Positions 37,790 to 46,550 of a stretch of 64,000 nucleotides of DNA are shown here, in pieces. The notes beneath the pieces were generated by a model. It was not told the origin of the DNA. It ran no database searches and saw only the letters and a program-made list of their open reading frames with translations. Position 1 is the first letter of the stretch. Each line of letters starts with the position of its first letter. Origin of the DNA: Gammaproteobacteria bacterium (GTDB lineage Bacteria > Pseudomonadota > Gammaproteobacteria > Pseudomonadales > Cellvibrionaceae); assembly GCA_004173475.1 (NCBI GenBank), contig SEBU01000001.1, positions 1,550,001-1,614,000 of the forward strand. Direction: 5' to 3'. A program made the position numbers and the translations under genes.

Positions 37790-39049
37790 TTAATTCCCCT
37801 CACTGCAGTAGGTCGCAGTATCTACGAAGATCTGCTTGAGGTTGTAGCCGCTATTGGCAAAATTGTTTGTGAAGGTTTCAATTCTGGCGTGATCGGTAGA
37901 GTCCGCTGGTTTGCGTAGGCACACATGCTTAAATACTTTTTCAACCTGGCAAGCGGCGAAAGCATGACTGTGGGACAACTCCTCGCCCATACTTTTTGCA
38001 CCAGCCCCGCTCGCAGGCACACTTGGATCAGCTTTCCAATTCCAACCTAAATTACTATTAATTCCTTCACGCCAATAGTTTTGCCAATTGTCATTTGTAG
38101 TGACGTAGCCATAGGGAAATGTTGCGCTGTTCTGCAAATATTTTTTGTGAACGGTACCGGCCGTATATTGGATGCTGCCACTCAAAGCATCAGGATCGGT
38201 AGCCGCATCAAATTTGTAATCGTAGTAGGCAAACGCTTTTGCCATAGGGTCCATTCCGCTATGACAACCTATGCAACCATTAAGATAAACACGACTATCG
38301 CCACCGGGGCTGCGGCTAACATCCTGACGAATAAAATCTGGTGTACGGGTGATGTCATGAACTTGTTCAAGGTCGCGACACATGTGGTTCATCAATGTGA
38401 AACGAAACATCGCACGATTGGTTCCTGCGATAAAAAAGGCTTTGGCGGCAGCACGGCTAGTCATGACCCCGGCCGCAGCCTCTGCGGGTAATCCATTGAG
38501 AGACGATTGAGACTTTGGCTCAAGAACATCTTTTAAATTCAAACCCTTAGCTTCGATAGCTTCGTAATGCGCGTTGCTATTGCTAGCATAATTAGGTAAG
38601 CCGAGCCCGGTCTTACCAACATAAAGCTGATCGGTGGAAAGTATCGTGCGGAAATCTTTGTCGTCGTGAACTAAACCGACAACAGTAGCGGTGTAATCAT
38701 TTAATGGCGCAAACACAGTTTGGTCACGATTGGTCCAGGGAGTGGCCATATTCTTCAAAGTGACGTTGTAAAAGGCATCATTTTTCATAGCCTCTCTAAC
38801 AGCGTCATCGACAGTTTTGCCGTTGGCACCATCAATATAGCCAGCCATGAGAGTCAATACTTCTGGAGTCGGAGGCACGCCCGCAACACGGTTATGTATT
38901 ACTAACGCTCGTTCGAGCGATCCGGCGACAACCGTAGTTGAGCTGATGGCAGCGGCGGCTAATGCAATGCTTAAGCAGGAGCGGCTCAATAAATCGAGCT
39001 GGCGCCCAAGGCAACGGGCCAAAAATGAGGTAAAGGGTGAACTGATCAC
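37790..39049 (-). CDS. DUF1592/1588/1585-like secreted protein with one CxxCH motif
   Basis: 419 residues from a GTG start with GGGAG 5 nt upstream. A signal peptide is present, with a hydrophobic stretch (about 25-42) ending near VVAGS. A haem-binding-like motif, NGCIGCHSGMDPMAKAFAYYD, is at about 256-276. This pattern (CxGCHxxMDPxxxAFexYD) is typical of the DUF1588/1585 segment of planctomycete-type cytochrome proteins. RFTLMNHMCRDLEQVHD precedes it. The C-terminal part has two Cys (AACQVEKVFKHVC). It is the first gene of the minus operon, divergent from the HzsA-related gene. Confidence 0.7.
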   Translation of the reverse strand: MISSPFTSFLARCLGRQLDLLSRSCLSIALAAAAISSTTVVAGSLERALVIHNRVAGVPPTPEVLTLMAGYIDGANGKTVDDAVREAMKNDAFYNVTLKNMATPWTNRDQTVFAPLNDYTATVVGLVHDDKDFRTILSTDQLYVGKTGLGLPNYASNSNAHYEAIEAKGLNLKDVLEPKSQSSLNGLPAEAAAGVMTSRAAAKAFFIAGTNRAMFRFTLMNHMCRDLEQVHDITRTPDFIRQDVSRSPGGDSRVYLNGCIGCHSGMDPMAKAFAYYDYKFDAATDPDALSGSIQYTAGTVHKKYLQNSATFPYGYVTTNDNWQNYWREGINSNLGWNWKADPSVPASGAGAKSMGEELSHSHAFAACQVEKVFKHVCLRKPADSTDHARIETFTNNFANSGYNLKQIFVDTATYCSEGN

Positions 39050-39481
39050 GGTGGCTCCCGTAAAACTAGAACTTATGTGTTTAGTGGATGAAACAAGAGT
39101 CTAGCAGTGAAATACATCGCGGCACTGCGCAGTTATTATAGGTGCCAAAAGACGTGGGGCTTGTAACCGGTCGTCGCGCATTCCTGTCTACTTTGTCACA
39201 TAAATGGAAACTCCTTATAAGCCTCACAGGAAATGGCTATAAGAGTTTGAATTTTATGCATTTTAACGGCAGTGAGATATCCGATTACCGGAACCTGATT
39301 TTGCGCTAGCCCGCAAATGAATCGTGATTAAGTCGAGAGATTCAGCTGCCATCTTGGCTGACAATGCGAAAAATGCTTAAAAACCGCAGCGGGCGACACG
39401 GATAGTCTATCCTTCAAATGTTTTTGGCTGCACGATGCAGTTAATTCCTCACGTAAGCGTCTATCCCCAAGGTAATCTGCC
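39050..39481. promoter_or_regulatory. Divergent control region with imperfect hairpin
   Basis: This 430-bp region separates two divergent operons and must hold both promoters. At 39208-39248 an imperfect inverted repeat pairs AAACTCCTTATAAGCC with GGCTATAAGAGTTT around an 11-nt loop. A small palindrome CTGCA-CGA-TGCAG lies at about 39429-39441. AAGGT sits 8 nt before the ATG at 39482. No clear -35/-10 pair was identified. The ORF at 39328-39642 on the minus strand is a shadow. Confidence 0.5.
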
Positions 39482-42406
39482 ATGAAGCCTTCGCTCTTAA
39501 CCTGCTCACATAGATCTATATGGATGTTCGCCAGCATTTTAGCGCTGGTGTCTTGCGGTGGCGGAGGTGGCTCCGGTTCAAGCGGCGGCCAAAAGCCAGA
39601 CCCAGTTATTATCGATTTCCCGATTGCGTATATTGAACGCACCGTGCCAACGGTAAATCCTGAAGACCCCGACGAACCTATCTATCCCATAACCGATTTG
39701 TTAAGACCTACTGCATTCTTTCCTGGCGCGCGCGTCATTATTAAAGACCGCGCCAGTGCTTCTGCAAAAGCCGTAGATATCACTTCAGATGTATTTAAAG
39801 ACGACCCAAACTACGATCCGACCGACTTGGCAAAAGGCTACGATGTAAAAGATCTTTCCGTCAGTCGCGACGGAACCAAGTTGTTGTTTGCCATGCATGC
39901 TCCGCTCGATCCAGATCTTGAGGAAGATGATCCTCTGCAGACAAAGTGGCATATTTATGAGTACAACCTAAAAACTAAAGAAACACCACGCCCAATAATT
40001 ACTTCTGAAATTGTTGCTGAACAAGGCCACGACATCAGCCCCAGCTATTTACCTGACGGCCGCATTCTATTTACCTCCACTCGTCAAGTACGCAGCAAAG
40101 CCATTCTTCTTGACGACGGCAAGCCACAGTTTTCTGCCTATGAAGAAGGTAATGATACGGCTGCTTTCAATCTGCACGTCATGAAAGACGACGGCACCGG
40201 GATTGAACAGATTACCTACAACCAAAGCCATGACTTACAGCCAACTGTCCTTCAAAACGGGCGCATTCTCTACACTCATTGGGACCAAAACAATCTCGAC
40301 AATTTGAGTTTTTATACCACCAATCCCGATGGCACTCAGGTCGAGCGCCACTACGGATTCATAAGTATGAATATTCAACCGCTGGAAGCGGACCAGCCCA
40401 TGAACCGACTGTTAAAGCCACAGGAAATGTTGGACGGCCGAATTGCAGCCATTCTCAAACCTGATGGCGCGTTGTTGGGTGGCGATATGGTCGTGGTAGA
40501 CACCCAACATTTTTATGAGAACAACCTGCAAACTTCTGCTGGGGGTGGCACAAGCACTACCGCCCAAAATCCAATCTCAATTCTTCCGGTAAATATAAAA
40601 ACCAGCGAAACAGATGTGTCAAAACACGGTCGCTTTTCTGCTCTGTCGCCACTCTATGATGGCACCCAACGTTTATTGGCGAGTTGGTCGCAATGCCGCC
40701 TGAAAGAAGTCGCCACCAACAAGATCGTTGCTTGCACAGACAAACTAATCGTTGAGGAGCAAGTTGTTGAGGGTTATGAAGAGGCTGAACCTTTTTACGG
40801 GTTGTGGATTTACAACATTGCCGAACAATCCCAATTACCCGTCGTTCTGGCTGAAGAAGGTAAAATGTTTACTGAGCCAATTACGCTGGAGCCTCGTCCA
40901 GCCAGTACTTTTTATACTGCTAAAACCGACCCAGCGTTAGCAGCCGAAAATGTTGGCCTGCTCCATATTCGCAGCGTTTACGATATGGACGGTCAGTTCA
41001 ATGCGTTCGGCTCAATGGATTTCGCTAACATCGGACAAGTCGCCCAAGCGACACCAGATGCCCGCCCTGCACGTTTTATTCGTCTCATTAAAGCTGTATC
41101 AATTCCCGATGATGAAACTAAGGACAATCTAAGCGATGGAACCTACGGAGAAGAGTTCAACGATTTCACCGGGCTACGCGAAATTATCGGTTATGCCCCA
41201 GTAGAACCGGACGGCTCAGTTAAGGTTAAGGTACCTGCCGATGTGGCCTTTACATTGGAAGTTCTCGATAAAGATGGCAAACGCATTAGCACAAACCATA
41301 ACAATTGGCTGCAAGTTCGCCCTGGTGAAACCCGTGAATGCAACGGCTGCCATATGGCAAATAATCTTACCGCGGGACACGGTAGATCAGACTCGGAACC
41401 CGCAACAATCAATACGGGCGCTGCATCTGCTGGCTCAGCGGCACAATTCCCAGGCACTAAACGCTTCGATAAATTGGGCGCACCTATAGATATCGTTATG
41501 GGTGAAACCATGGCGGAATTGGCCTACCGCAGCTACTTCCAACTGCTTGTTGGTACAGATCTCGTCACCCTGCAGCGCAAACCGACGGTGGATTTGGCTT
41601 TCGATGATGAATGGACCGAATTGCTTGAAAATAAAGTGCCAAGCTTTGCTTATCGATATTCGGACCTCGCAACGACTGATGAAAATCATGCACCCACGTC
41701 GGAAGCATGTACGGAGATAGACGGGTGGACGAACCAATGTCGCGTTATCATTAATTACGAGCAGCACATCCAGCCATTGTGGAATCGCGAACGTCCGTTA
41801 TTCGCCAATGGCGCCCCAGTGTTGGACGCCGATAACAAACAAATCAATAACCGTTGTACTTCCTGCCATTCAAATTCTGTTACCGATGCCGACGGAAATT
41901 CCATGGCTCAAGTACCCGCCGGATTTTTGGAATTGGTTGGCACAAAACAGAATGCAGGGGATGAAATGCTCTCCTATACTCAACTGCTGACGGGTTCAAC
42001 AGAACAATATTTGGACGAAAATGGCGGTCTGCAGTCACTGATTCCCGTATGTTCATTAACAGTCAACACAAATGGCATACCTTTATGTACAGTGCCACCG
42101 CTGGACGAAAATGGTTTGCCCACCTGTACCGGCGTCGCTGTTTGCCAATATGAGCAAGACGCAGTCACCGGTGCATTATTATTAGATTCCGGCGGCAATT
42201 TGATTCCGTTAACGCGAGCCATTCCCGTGGCAGCAACCATGAGCCGCGCTGGTGCGCGAACAAGCGCAAGATTTTTCAACAAATTTACAACTACCACCGA
42301 TAGCCATTTTGGGCTATTGAATAACAGCGAATTGAAATTGCTATCTGAGTGGCTGGATTTGGGAGGGGCATATTACAACAACCCTTTCGACTCGATCGCA
42401 AAATAA
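39482..42406 (+). CDS. HzsA-related lipoprotein with beta-propeller and two CxxCH motifs
   Basis: 974 residues. The N-terminus has a signal ending in a lipobox (ILALVSC). TolB/PD40-type beta-propeller repeats follow (about 105-400): HDISPSYLPDGRILFTSTRQ and HDLQPTVLQNGRILYTHWDQ. Haem-type motifs are ECNGCHMANNL (about 620) and RCTSCHSNSV (about 796). The layout resembles the HzsA-related family, named after hydrazine synthase alpha subunit, but hydrazine synthesis is not implied. It leads a plus-strand operon; the next gene begins 18 nt later. It is likely a surface or periplasmic redox protein. Confidence 0.8.
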   Translation: MKPSLLTCSHRSIWMFASILALVSCGGGGGSGSSGGQKPDPVIIDFPIAYIERTVPTVNPEDPDEPIYPITDLLRPTAFFPGARVIIKDRASASAKAVDITSDVFKDDPNYDPTDLAKGYDVKDLSVSRDGTKLLFAMHAPLDPDLEEDDPLQTKWHIYEYNLKTKETPRPIITSEIVAEQGHDISPSYLPDGRILFTSTRQVRSKAILLDDGKPQFSAYEEGNDTAAFNLHVMKDDGTGIEQITYNQSHDLQPTVLQNGRILYTHWDQNNLDNLSFYTTNPDGTQVERHYGFISMNIQPLEADQPMNRLLKPQEMLDGRIAAILKPDGALLGGDMVVVDTQHFYENNLQTSAGGGTSTTAQNPISILPVNIKTSETDVSKHGRFSALSPLYDGTQRLLASWSQCRLKEVATNKIVACTDKLIVEEQVVEGYEEAEPFYGLWIYNIAEQSQLPVVLAEEGKMFTEPITLEPRPASTFYTAKTDPALAAENVGLLHIRSVYDMDGQFNAFGSMDFANIGQVAQATPDARPARFIRLIKAVSIPDDETKDNLSDGTYGEEFNDFTGLREIIGYAPVEPDGSVKVKVPADVAFTLEVLDKDGKRISTNHNNWLQVRPGETRECNGCHMANNLTAGHGRSDSEPATINTGAASAGSAAQFPGTKRFDKLGAPIDIVMGETMAELAYRSYFQLLVGTDLVTLQRKPTVDLAFDDEWTELLENKVPSFAYRYSDLATTDENHAPTSEACTEIDGWTNQCRVIINYEQHIQPLWNRERPLFANGAPVLDADNKQINNRCTSCHSNSVTDADGNSMAQVPAGFLELVGTKQNAGDEMLSYTQLLTGSTEQYLDENGGLQSLIPVCSLTVNTNGIPLCTVPPLDENGLPTCTGVAVCQYEQDAVTGALLLDSGGNLIPLTRAIPVAATMSRAGARTSARFFNKFTTTTDSHFGLLNNSELKLLSEWLDLGGAYYNNPFDSIAK

Positions 42407-42424
42407 CTGGGTGATAATTTACTC

Positions 42425-43231
42425 GTGCAAAAAAAAATAGAAAAAAATGTGCAGTATGGTGTTAAAAAATTTGCGCGATTAATTTGTTGCGCAGCCATGG
42501 CATGGAGCATCAATGCTTCGGCATTTGATTGGTCGAATTTAAATTTATTTAAAAAAGATGAACCGCTAGTTGTCACCGTTGATGATGCTTTTATCAATGT
42601 TCACAATGGTGCAGGGACGGGCTATCCCATATTTCATGTGGTGGAACGCGGCGAAACAATCACCCTGCTGAAAATGCACACTGAGTGGATAAAAATCCAA
42701 ACCGAACGCGGTGTCACCGGGTGGATCAATCGCAATGACATGGCATTAACGCTCAGCCCAGACGGCAGCAAACCTGATTTTCCTGACACCAAAAAAGCCG
42801 ACTACTTAGTGGATCGATTTGAGTTCAGTGCAGGTTATGGTGATTTCGATGGCGCAAAATCTTTTGATGTAAATTTGGGTTATCGATTTACCAAAAATTT
42901 ATCCACCGAGATTCGTTTCGCACAAAACACCGGCACCTACTCCGACAGCAGAATTCTAGCCATTGGTATCAATCATCAGCCCTTTCCTGACTGGTACGTT
43001 TCACCTTATATAGGTATAGCTGCTGGTGAAATTGCAACTACGCCGAGCACCACGTTGATAAAATCCGAAGATCGCACGGATGGTTTATTTCAGGCCAGCA
43101 TCGGAGCTTACGTTCACATTACCGGACGTTTTTTCCTCCGCGCCGAACTCACCAACGATTACATAACTACCAGCAATAATTCCAATGAAGAGGTTAAAGA
43201 ATGGAAAGTCGGATTCAGCGTATTTTTCTAA
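42425..43231 (+). CDS. SH3-domain outer-membrane beta-barrel protein
   Basis: 268 residues from a GTG start. A signal peptide ends near NASAFDW. A bacterial SH3 domain follows (about 55-112: AFINVHNGAGTGYPIFHVVERGE and WIKIQTERGVTGWINRND). From about 130 to the end, alternating strands (FEFSAGYGDFDGAKSFDVNLGY and an aromatic C-terminal residue, FSVFF) indicate an OmpA-like 8-stranded beta-barrel. It may anchor the complex to peptidoglycan and the outer membrane. It overlaps the next gene by 31 nt in a different frame. Confidence 0.8.
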   Translation: MQKKIEKNVQYGVKKFARLICCAAMAWSINASAFDWSNLNLFKKDEPLVVTVDDAFINVHNGAGTGYPIFHVVERGETITLLKMHTEWIKIQTERGVTGWINRNDMALTLSPDGSKPDFPDTKKADYLVDRFEFSAGYGDFDGAKSFDVNLGYRFTKNLSTEIRFAQNTGTYSDSRILAIGINHQPFPDWYVSPYIGIAAGEIATTPSTTLIKSEDRTDGLFQASIGAYVHITGRFFLRAELTNDYITTSNNSNEEVKEWKVGFSVFF

Positions 43232-43869
43232 TTGGTGTTCTGCTGATAACGGCTGCAGTTACCTCACTGTCGGCGTATGCCGAAGACGCAAATGCTGCCG
43301 ATGACGATGAATTGGGAAAAATTATTACCCCCGATTTAAAACGTCGCACAATTAAAGAGTCTGACCTGGACACCGAAAATTTTGAGTTAGGTTTATATTA
43401 CGGTTTACTCAGTATTGAAGATTTTGGAACCAATGAAGTTTCGGGTGTTAGTTTTGCGTACCATATTACCGAACGGTTTTTTACAGAAGCTGCTTTTGGT
43501 ATTAGCAAACTTCAAAAAACCAGTTGGGAATTACTAGGTGGGGGTGCGCAATTGCTCACTGATGAGCAGCGCGATCTGAGCTATTACAATTTAGCGCTTG
43601 GCTACAACGTTTTACCGGGCCAAGTATACGTCACCAAAAAATTTCATTTTGATACCAATATTTATTTTTTAGCGGGCGCCGGTAATACCCACTTCGCCGA
43701 CAAAAATTATTTCACTTACAACTTTGGTGCGGGCCTCAAGTTCTACTCTACGGATTGGCTCTCAGTTGATTTAAGTTTGCGTGAATATGCGTTTACTCAC
43801 GATTTGTTCGGAAAAGACAAAGATACAAATAATCTTGAAGGCCGCTTAGGCATTGCCATTTTCTTTTAA
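43201..43869 (+). CDS. Outer-membrane beta-barrel protein
   Basis: 222 residues starting 31 nt inside the previous gene. The overlap is real: GAGG lies 7 nt before the ATG and a signal peptide follows (cleavage near AYAED). Strands such as FELGLYYGLLSIEDFG, YYNLALGYNVLPG, and the C-terminal LGIAIFF mark an 8-stranded outer-membrane barrel. It resembles the preceding gene in size and plan, so the two may be paralogous. No active-site motif is seen. Confidence 0.8.
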   Translation: MESRIQRIFLIGVLLITAAVTSLSAYAEDANAADDDELGKIITPDLKRRTIKESDLDTENFELGLYYGLLSIEDFGTNEVSGVSFAYHITERFFTEAAFGISKLQKTSWELLGGGAQLLTDEQRDLSYYNLALGYNVLPGQVYVTKKFHFDTNIYFLAGAGNTHFADKNYFTYNFGAGLKFYSTDWLSVDLSLREYAFTHDLFGKDKDTNNLEGRLGIAIFF

Positions 43870-43901
43870 CATTATTTTCAATTTACTTGTTTGAGGCATA
43901 T

Positions 43902-44399
43902 ATGTTGTTGAAATCATTTATTCAAAAAGCGGTGTGCAGTCTTGTTGGTATATTTGCAATAAATGCTGTGGTCTTCGCAGCCGAATCCGCACCGGATTTT
44001 ACGCTTAAAAGCTCAACGGGTGAGAATATTCGTCTAGCTGAACAGCGTGGCCAAGTTGTGATGTTAAATTTTTGGGCCTCCTGGTGCGGCCCTTGCCGCC
44101 AAGAAATGCCTTTGCTTGATGGCATCAGTAAAAAATACGGCAAAATGGGATTTGTGCTTTTAGGTATTAACGTTGATCAGGACAATTCCGATGCGCAAAA
44201 AGTCCTACAAAAAATTAAAGTTAGCTATCCAATTTTATTCGACCCGGAATCAAAACTCAGCAGCTTATATAAAGTGGATGCTATGCCGTCCAGCGTGTTT
44301 ATCGACAAGAAAGGCAACGTTCGTTTCATAGACCGTGGTTATTCCCCAGGTGATGAAGAAAAATATGTTAAGCAAATTCAGGAGCTCATTCGCGAATGA
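43902..44399 (+). CDS. TlpA/ResA-like thiol-disulfide oxidoreductase
   Basis: 165 residues from ATG 43902 (GAGG, 5 nt upstream; the ORF-track start is upstream of this). A signal peptide ends near VFAAES. The thioredoxin domain carries APDFTLKSSTGE, the active site FWASWCGPCRQEMP, and the cis-Pro in DAMPSSVFID. TlpA-type proteins reduce periplasmic disulfides, commonly in cytochrome c haem attachment or metal-centre assembly. Here it could keep the Cys of the CxxCH proteins or of the DUF4266 tail reduced. It overlaps the DUF4266 gene by 4 nt (ATGA). Confidence 0.9.
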   Translation: MLLKSFIQKAVCSLVGIFAINAVVFAAESAPDFTLKSSTGENIRLAEQRGQVVMLNFWASWCGPCRQEMPLLDGISKKYGKMGFVLLGINVDQDNSDAQKVLQKIKVSYPILFDPESKLSSLYKVDAMPSSVFIDKKGNVRFIDRGYSPGDEEKYVKQIQELIRE

Positions 44400-44626
44400 T
44401 TTTTAAAAAAATCGCGCTGGGTACAGTCATGGTAAGTGTACTCATTACCTCAGGCTGTGGCATTAAACCCTGGGTTAAACCCTACGAGCGTCAGAATATT
44501 GCGGATCCGATTATGAGCTTCAGCCGCGATCCTATTTCTGACTCATACCTCTCTCACGTTCACGATGCACGTGAGGGAGCAAAAGGTGCGGATGGCGGTG
44601 CAGGAGGCGGTTGTGGCTGCAATTAA
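44396..44626 (+). CDS. DUF4266 lipoprotein with Gly/Cys tail
   Basis: 76 residues. It has a signal and lipobox (ITSGC, Cys at about 21), then IKPWVKPYERQNIADPIMSF, the DUF4266 core. The tail ends GGAGGGCGCN, with two Cys at the extreme C-terminus; this end is characteristic of the family. Function unknown. Members are small outer-membrane lipoproteins that sit between a TlpA-like and a DUF3570 gene, as here. The tail's own codons include AGGAGG, which provides the ribosome site for the next gene. Confidence 0.9.
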   Translation: MIFKKIALGTVMVSVLITSGCGIKPWVKPYERQNIADPIMSFSRDPISDSYLSHVHDAREGAKGADGGAGGGCGCN

Positions 44627-45848
44627 TAATAAAAAAATATTGCCGGTAATCCTCCATTTCGCTGTAGCTATTTTTTCAGTCTGGATATTTCCAGCTACCT
44701 CTGCCGTTTTACCTGATGAGCGTGTAGACGTACTTGAACATCAATACGAAGGTGGCGGCATAAAAGTTTCTGGTCCGTCTATTCTCGTTCGTAAAGATAT
44801 AGGACGTTCGGTTTCTGTATCAGCAAATTATTACGTTGACCTTGTAAGCAGCGCGTCTATTGATGTGCATTCGTCGGGCAGCCGCTACAGCGAAGAGCGA
44901 ACTCAAAAATCGGTAGGCATTGATTACATGCATGACCGCACATCATTTACTTTGGGCTACACCACCAGCGACGAAAATGACTACCAGGCAAAAACCTATA
45001 ATCTGGGTGTAAGCCAAACTTTTTTTGGCGATTTAACCACACTCAATTTCAGTTTCGGTTTTGGTGAAGACCAGATTCTTAAAAATAGAAAAGTGACGGG
45101 AAGTCTTGAAGGCGAAACCGATCCCGATTTTCGTCCGCTCGATAAAGAGCGACGCACCTATAGCCTTAATATTTCACAAATTTTAACTAGAAATTTAATT
45201 ACCGAGATAAGCGTCGAATCCGGCACCGAAGCCTGCATTAATATGCTGGAAGGTGAAAGCTGCCTGAACAATCCTTATCGTAATTACAGCTACCTTGACG
45301 CCAGCGGCCAACGCGCGTCCAAACCGGAAATATATCCTCTAACCCACAACAGTGACGCGGCCAGTATACGTGCTATGTACCATTTGCCTTTCTCTGCATC
45401 CATTCGAGCGGATGTACGACATTACACAGATAACTGGGGCGTAAGTGCCAACAATGCCGAAATAAGATATATCCACGACTTCAAAAAAGATTTTTTGCTT
45501 GAAGTTAAATATCGTGTTTACAGCCAAACCGAAGCGGATTTTTACAGTGACTTATTCCCTTTTGAAAGGTCACAAGATTTCTTAGCGCGCGATAAAGAGT
45601 TAAGCCCTTTTACCTCTAAAACGATCGGTGTGGGTTTAACCTACAAACTTCCATGGTCAATTCCGTACTTCGAAAAAAGTACCGTGAATTTTTTCTGGGA
45701 TCACATCAATATCGATTACGAAGATTTTCGCGATTACAACAATTTCGCCAACGCCAAACTCCCGGAAGGCGGTTACAAAGCCGGCGAAGAACCGCTCTAT
45801 AGTTTAAAAGCTGACGTTATACGTTTCTATTTATCTTTCTGGTTTTAA
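44613..45848 (+). CDS. DUF3570 outer-membrane beta-barrel protein
   Basis: 411 residues from GTG 44613, which has AGGAGG 5 nt upstream; the ORF-track start lies inside DUF4266 and gives no ribosome site. A signal peptide (about 1-34) precedes LPDERVDVLEHQYEGGGIKVSGPSILVRKD, the DUF3570 entry. Long alternating strands and a C-terminal aromatic (YLSFWF) predict a 16-stranded-size barrel. Function unknown. In other genomes DUF3570 and DUF4266 travel with a thioredoxin and often with an ApbE-type flavin transferase; no ApbE is present here. Confidence 0.9.
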   Translation: MAAINNKKILPVILHFAVAIFSVWIFPATSAVLPDERVDVLEHQYEGGGIKVSGPSILVRKDIGRSVSVSANYYVDLVSSASIDVHSSGSRYSEERTQKSVGIDYMHDRTSFTLGYTTSDENDYQAKTYNLGVSQTFFGDLTTLNFSFGFGEDQILKNRKVTGSLEGETDPDFRPLDKERRTYSLNISQILTRNLITEISVESGTEACINMLEGESCLNNPYRNYSYLDASGQRASKPEIYPLTHNSDAASIRAMYHLPFSASIRADVRHYTDNWGVSANNAEIRYIHDFKKDFLLEVKYRVYSQTEADFYSDLFPFERSQDFLARDKELSPFTSKTIGVGLTYKLPWSIPYFEKSTVNFFWDHINIDYEDFRDYNNFANAKLPEGGYKAGEEPLYSLKADVIRFYLSFWF

Positions 45849-45956
45849 TTCTATTGGGCTTCGATGAATTCATTGAAGCCTGATATCATCCCAATCACGC
45901 CAGATTACGTATCAAATCCACCTTTATTAACAATCACTTTACCAGCGAGATTGCTC

Positions 45957-46502
45957 ATGAAAATTTTATATCGCCTCATTGGCTGTTTAGGTATGGGATT
46001 CATTACATCAACAACTTACGCCGCGTGCGCACCGCATTTGGAAGGCGATTACCGTAAATTGCATTCAAGCGAATCTATTAACCTTTGTAAGCTTGTAGAA
46101 AATAAGGTAACTCTTGTTCTTAACACCGCAAGCCACTGCGGTTTTGCGCCGCAGTTTAAGGGATTGGAGGCGCTCAACAAAAAGTATAAGGATAAAGGCC
46201 TCGTTGTTGTCGGTTTTGCCAGCGATGATTTTAATCAGGAAGATAAAGACGAGGGGAATGCCGCTGGTATTTGCTTTGTAAATTTTGGCGTGACCTTTAC
46301 CATGTTCGCACCTACGCATGTGCGCGGTGATGAAGTAAATAACTTATTCAAATATTTAGGTTCAGAGTCTGAAGCGCCGCAATGGAATTTCAATAAATAT
46401 TTGTTAGACAAGAATGGCAAGGTTATACAGCACTTTGGCAGCATGACCGGGCCAGATTCAAAAGACTTGAAAAAAGCCATCGAAAAAGCACTTGCCATTT
46501 AG
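45957..46502 (+). CDS. Secreted glutathione-peroxidase-like protein
   Basis: 181 residues from ATG 45957, preferred over the ORF-track ATG at 45864 because the protein then has a signal peptide (cleavage near TYAAC). Conserved GPx parts are LNTASHCGFAPQF with the peroxidatic Cys, and QWNFNKYLLDKNGKVI with the catalytic Trp. The usual FPCNQFGxQEP block reads GFASDDFNQEDKDE, so the tetrad Gln and resolving Cys are missing. Reaction efficiency and donor are uncertain. It is the last gene in the plus-strand series, 108 bp after DUF3570; membership of the same transcript is possible. Confidence 0.8.
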   Translation: MKILYRLIGCLGMGFITSTTYAACAPHLEGDYRKLHSSESINLCKLVENKVTLVLNTASHCGFAPQFKGLEALNKKYKDKGLVVVGFASDDFNQEDKDEGNAAGICFVNFGVTFTMFAPTHVRGDEVNNLFKYLGSESEAPQWNFNKYLLDKNGKVIQHFGSMTGPDSKDLKKAIEKALAI

Positions 46503-46550
46503 TAAATAAATAAGTTGAGAATTTCATTAACCTCTAAAAAAACCTGGGGG

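Noticed and set aside
39328-39642. Minus ORF of 104 aa overlapping the HzsA-related start
   Set aside because: It is antisense to the lipoprotein signal and Gly-rich segment, and has no ribosome site or family match.
43201-43231. Possible frameshift between the two beta-barrel genes
   Set aside because: Each has its own signal peptide and the second its own ribosome site; the overlap is genuine.
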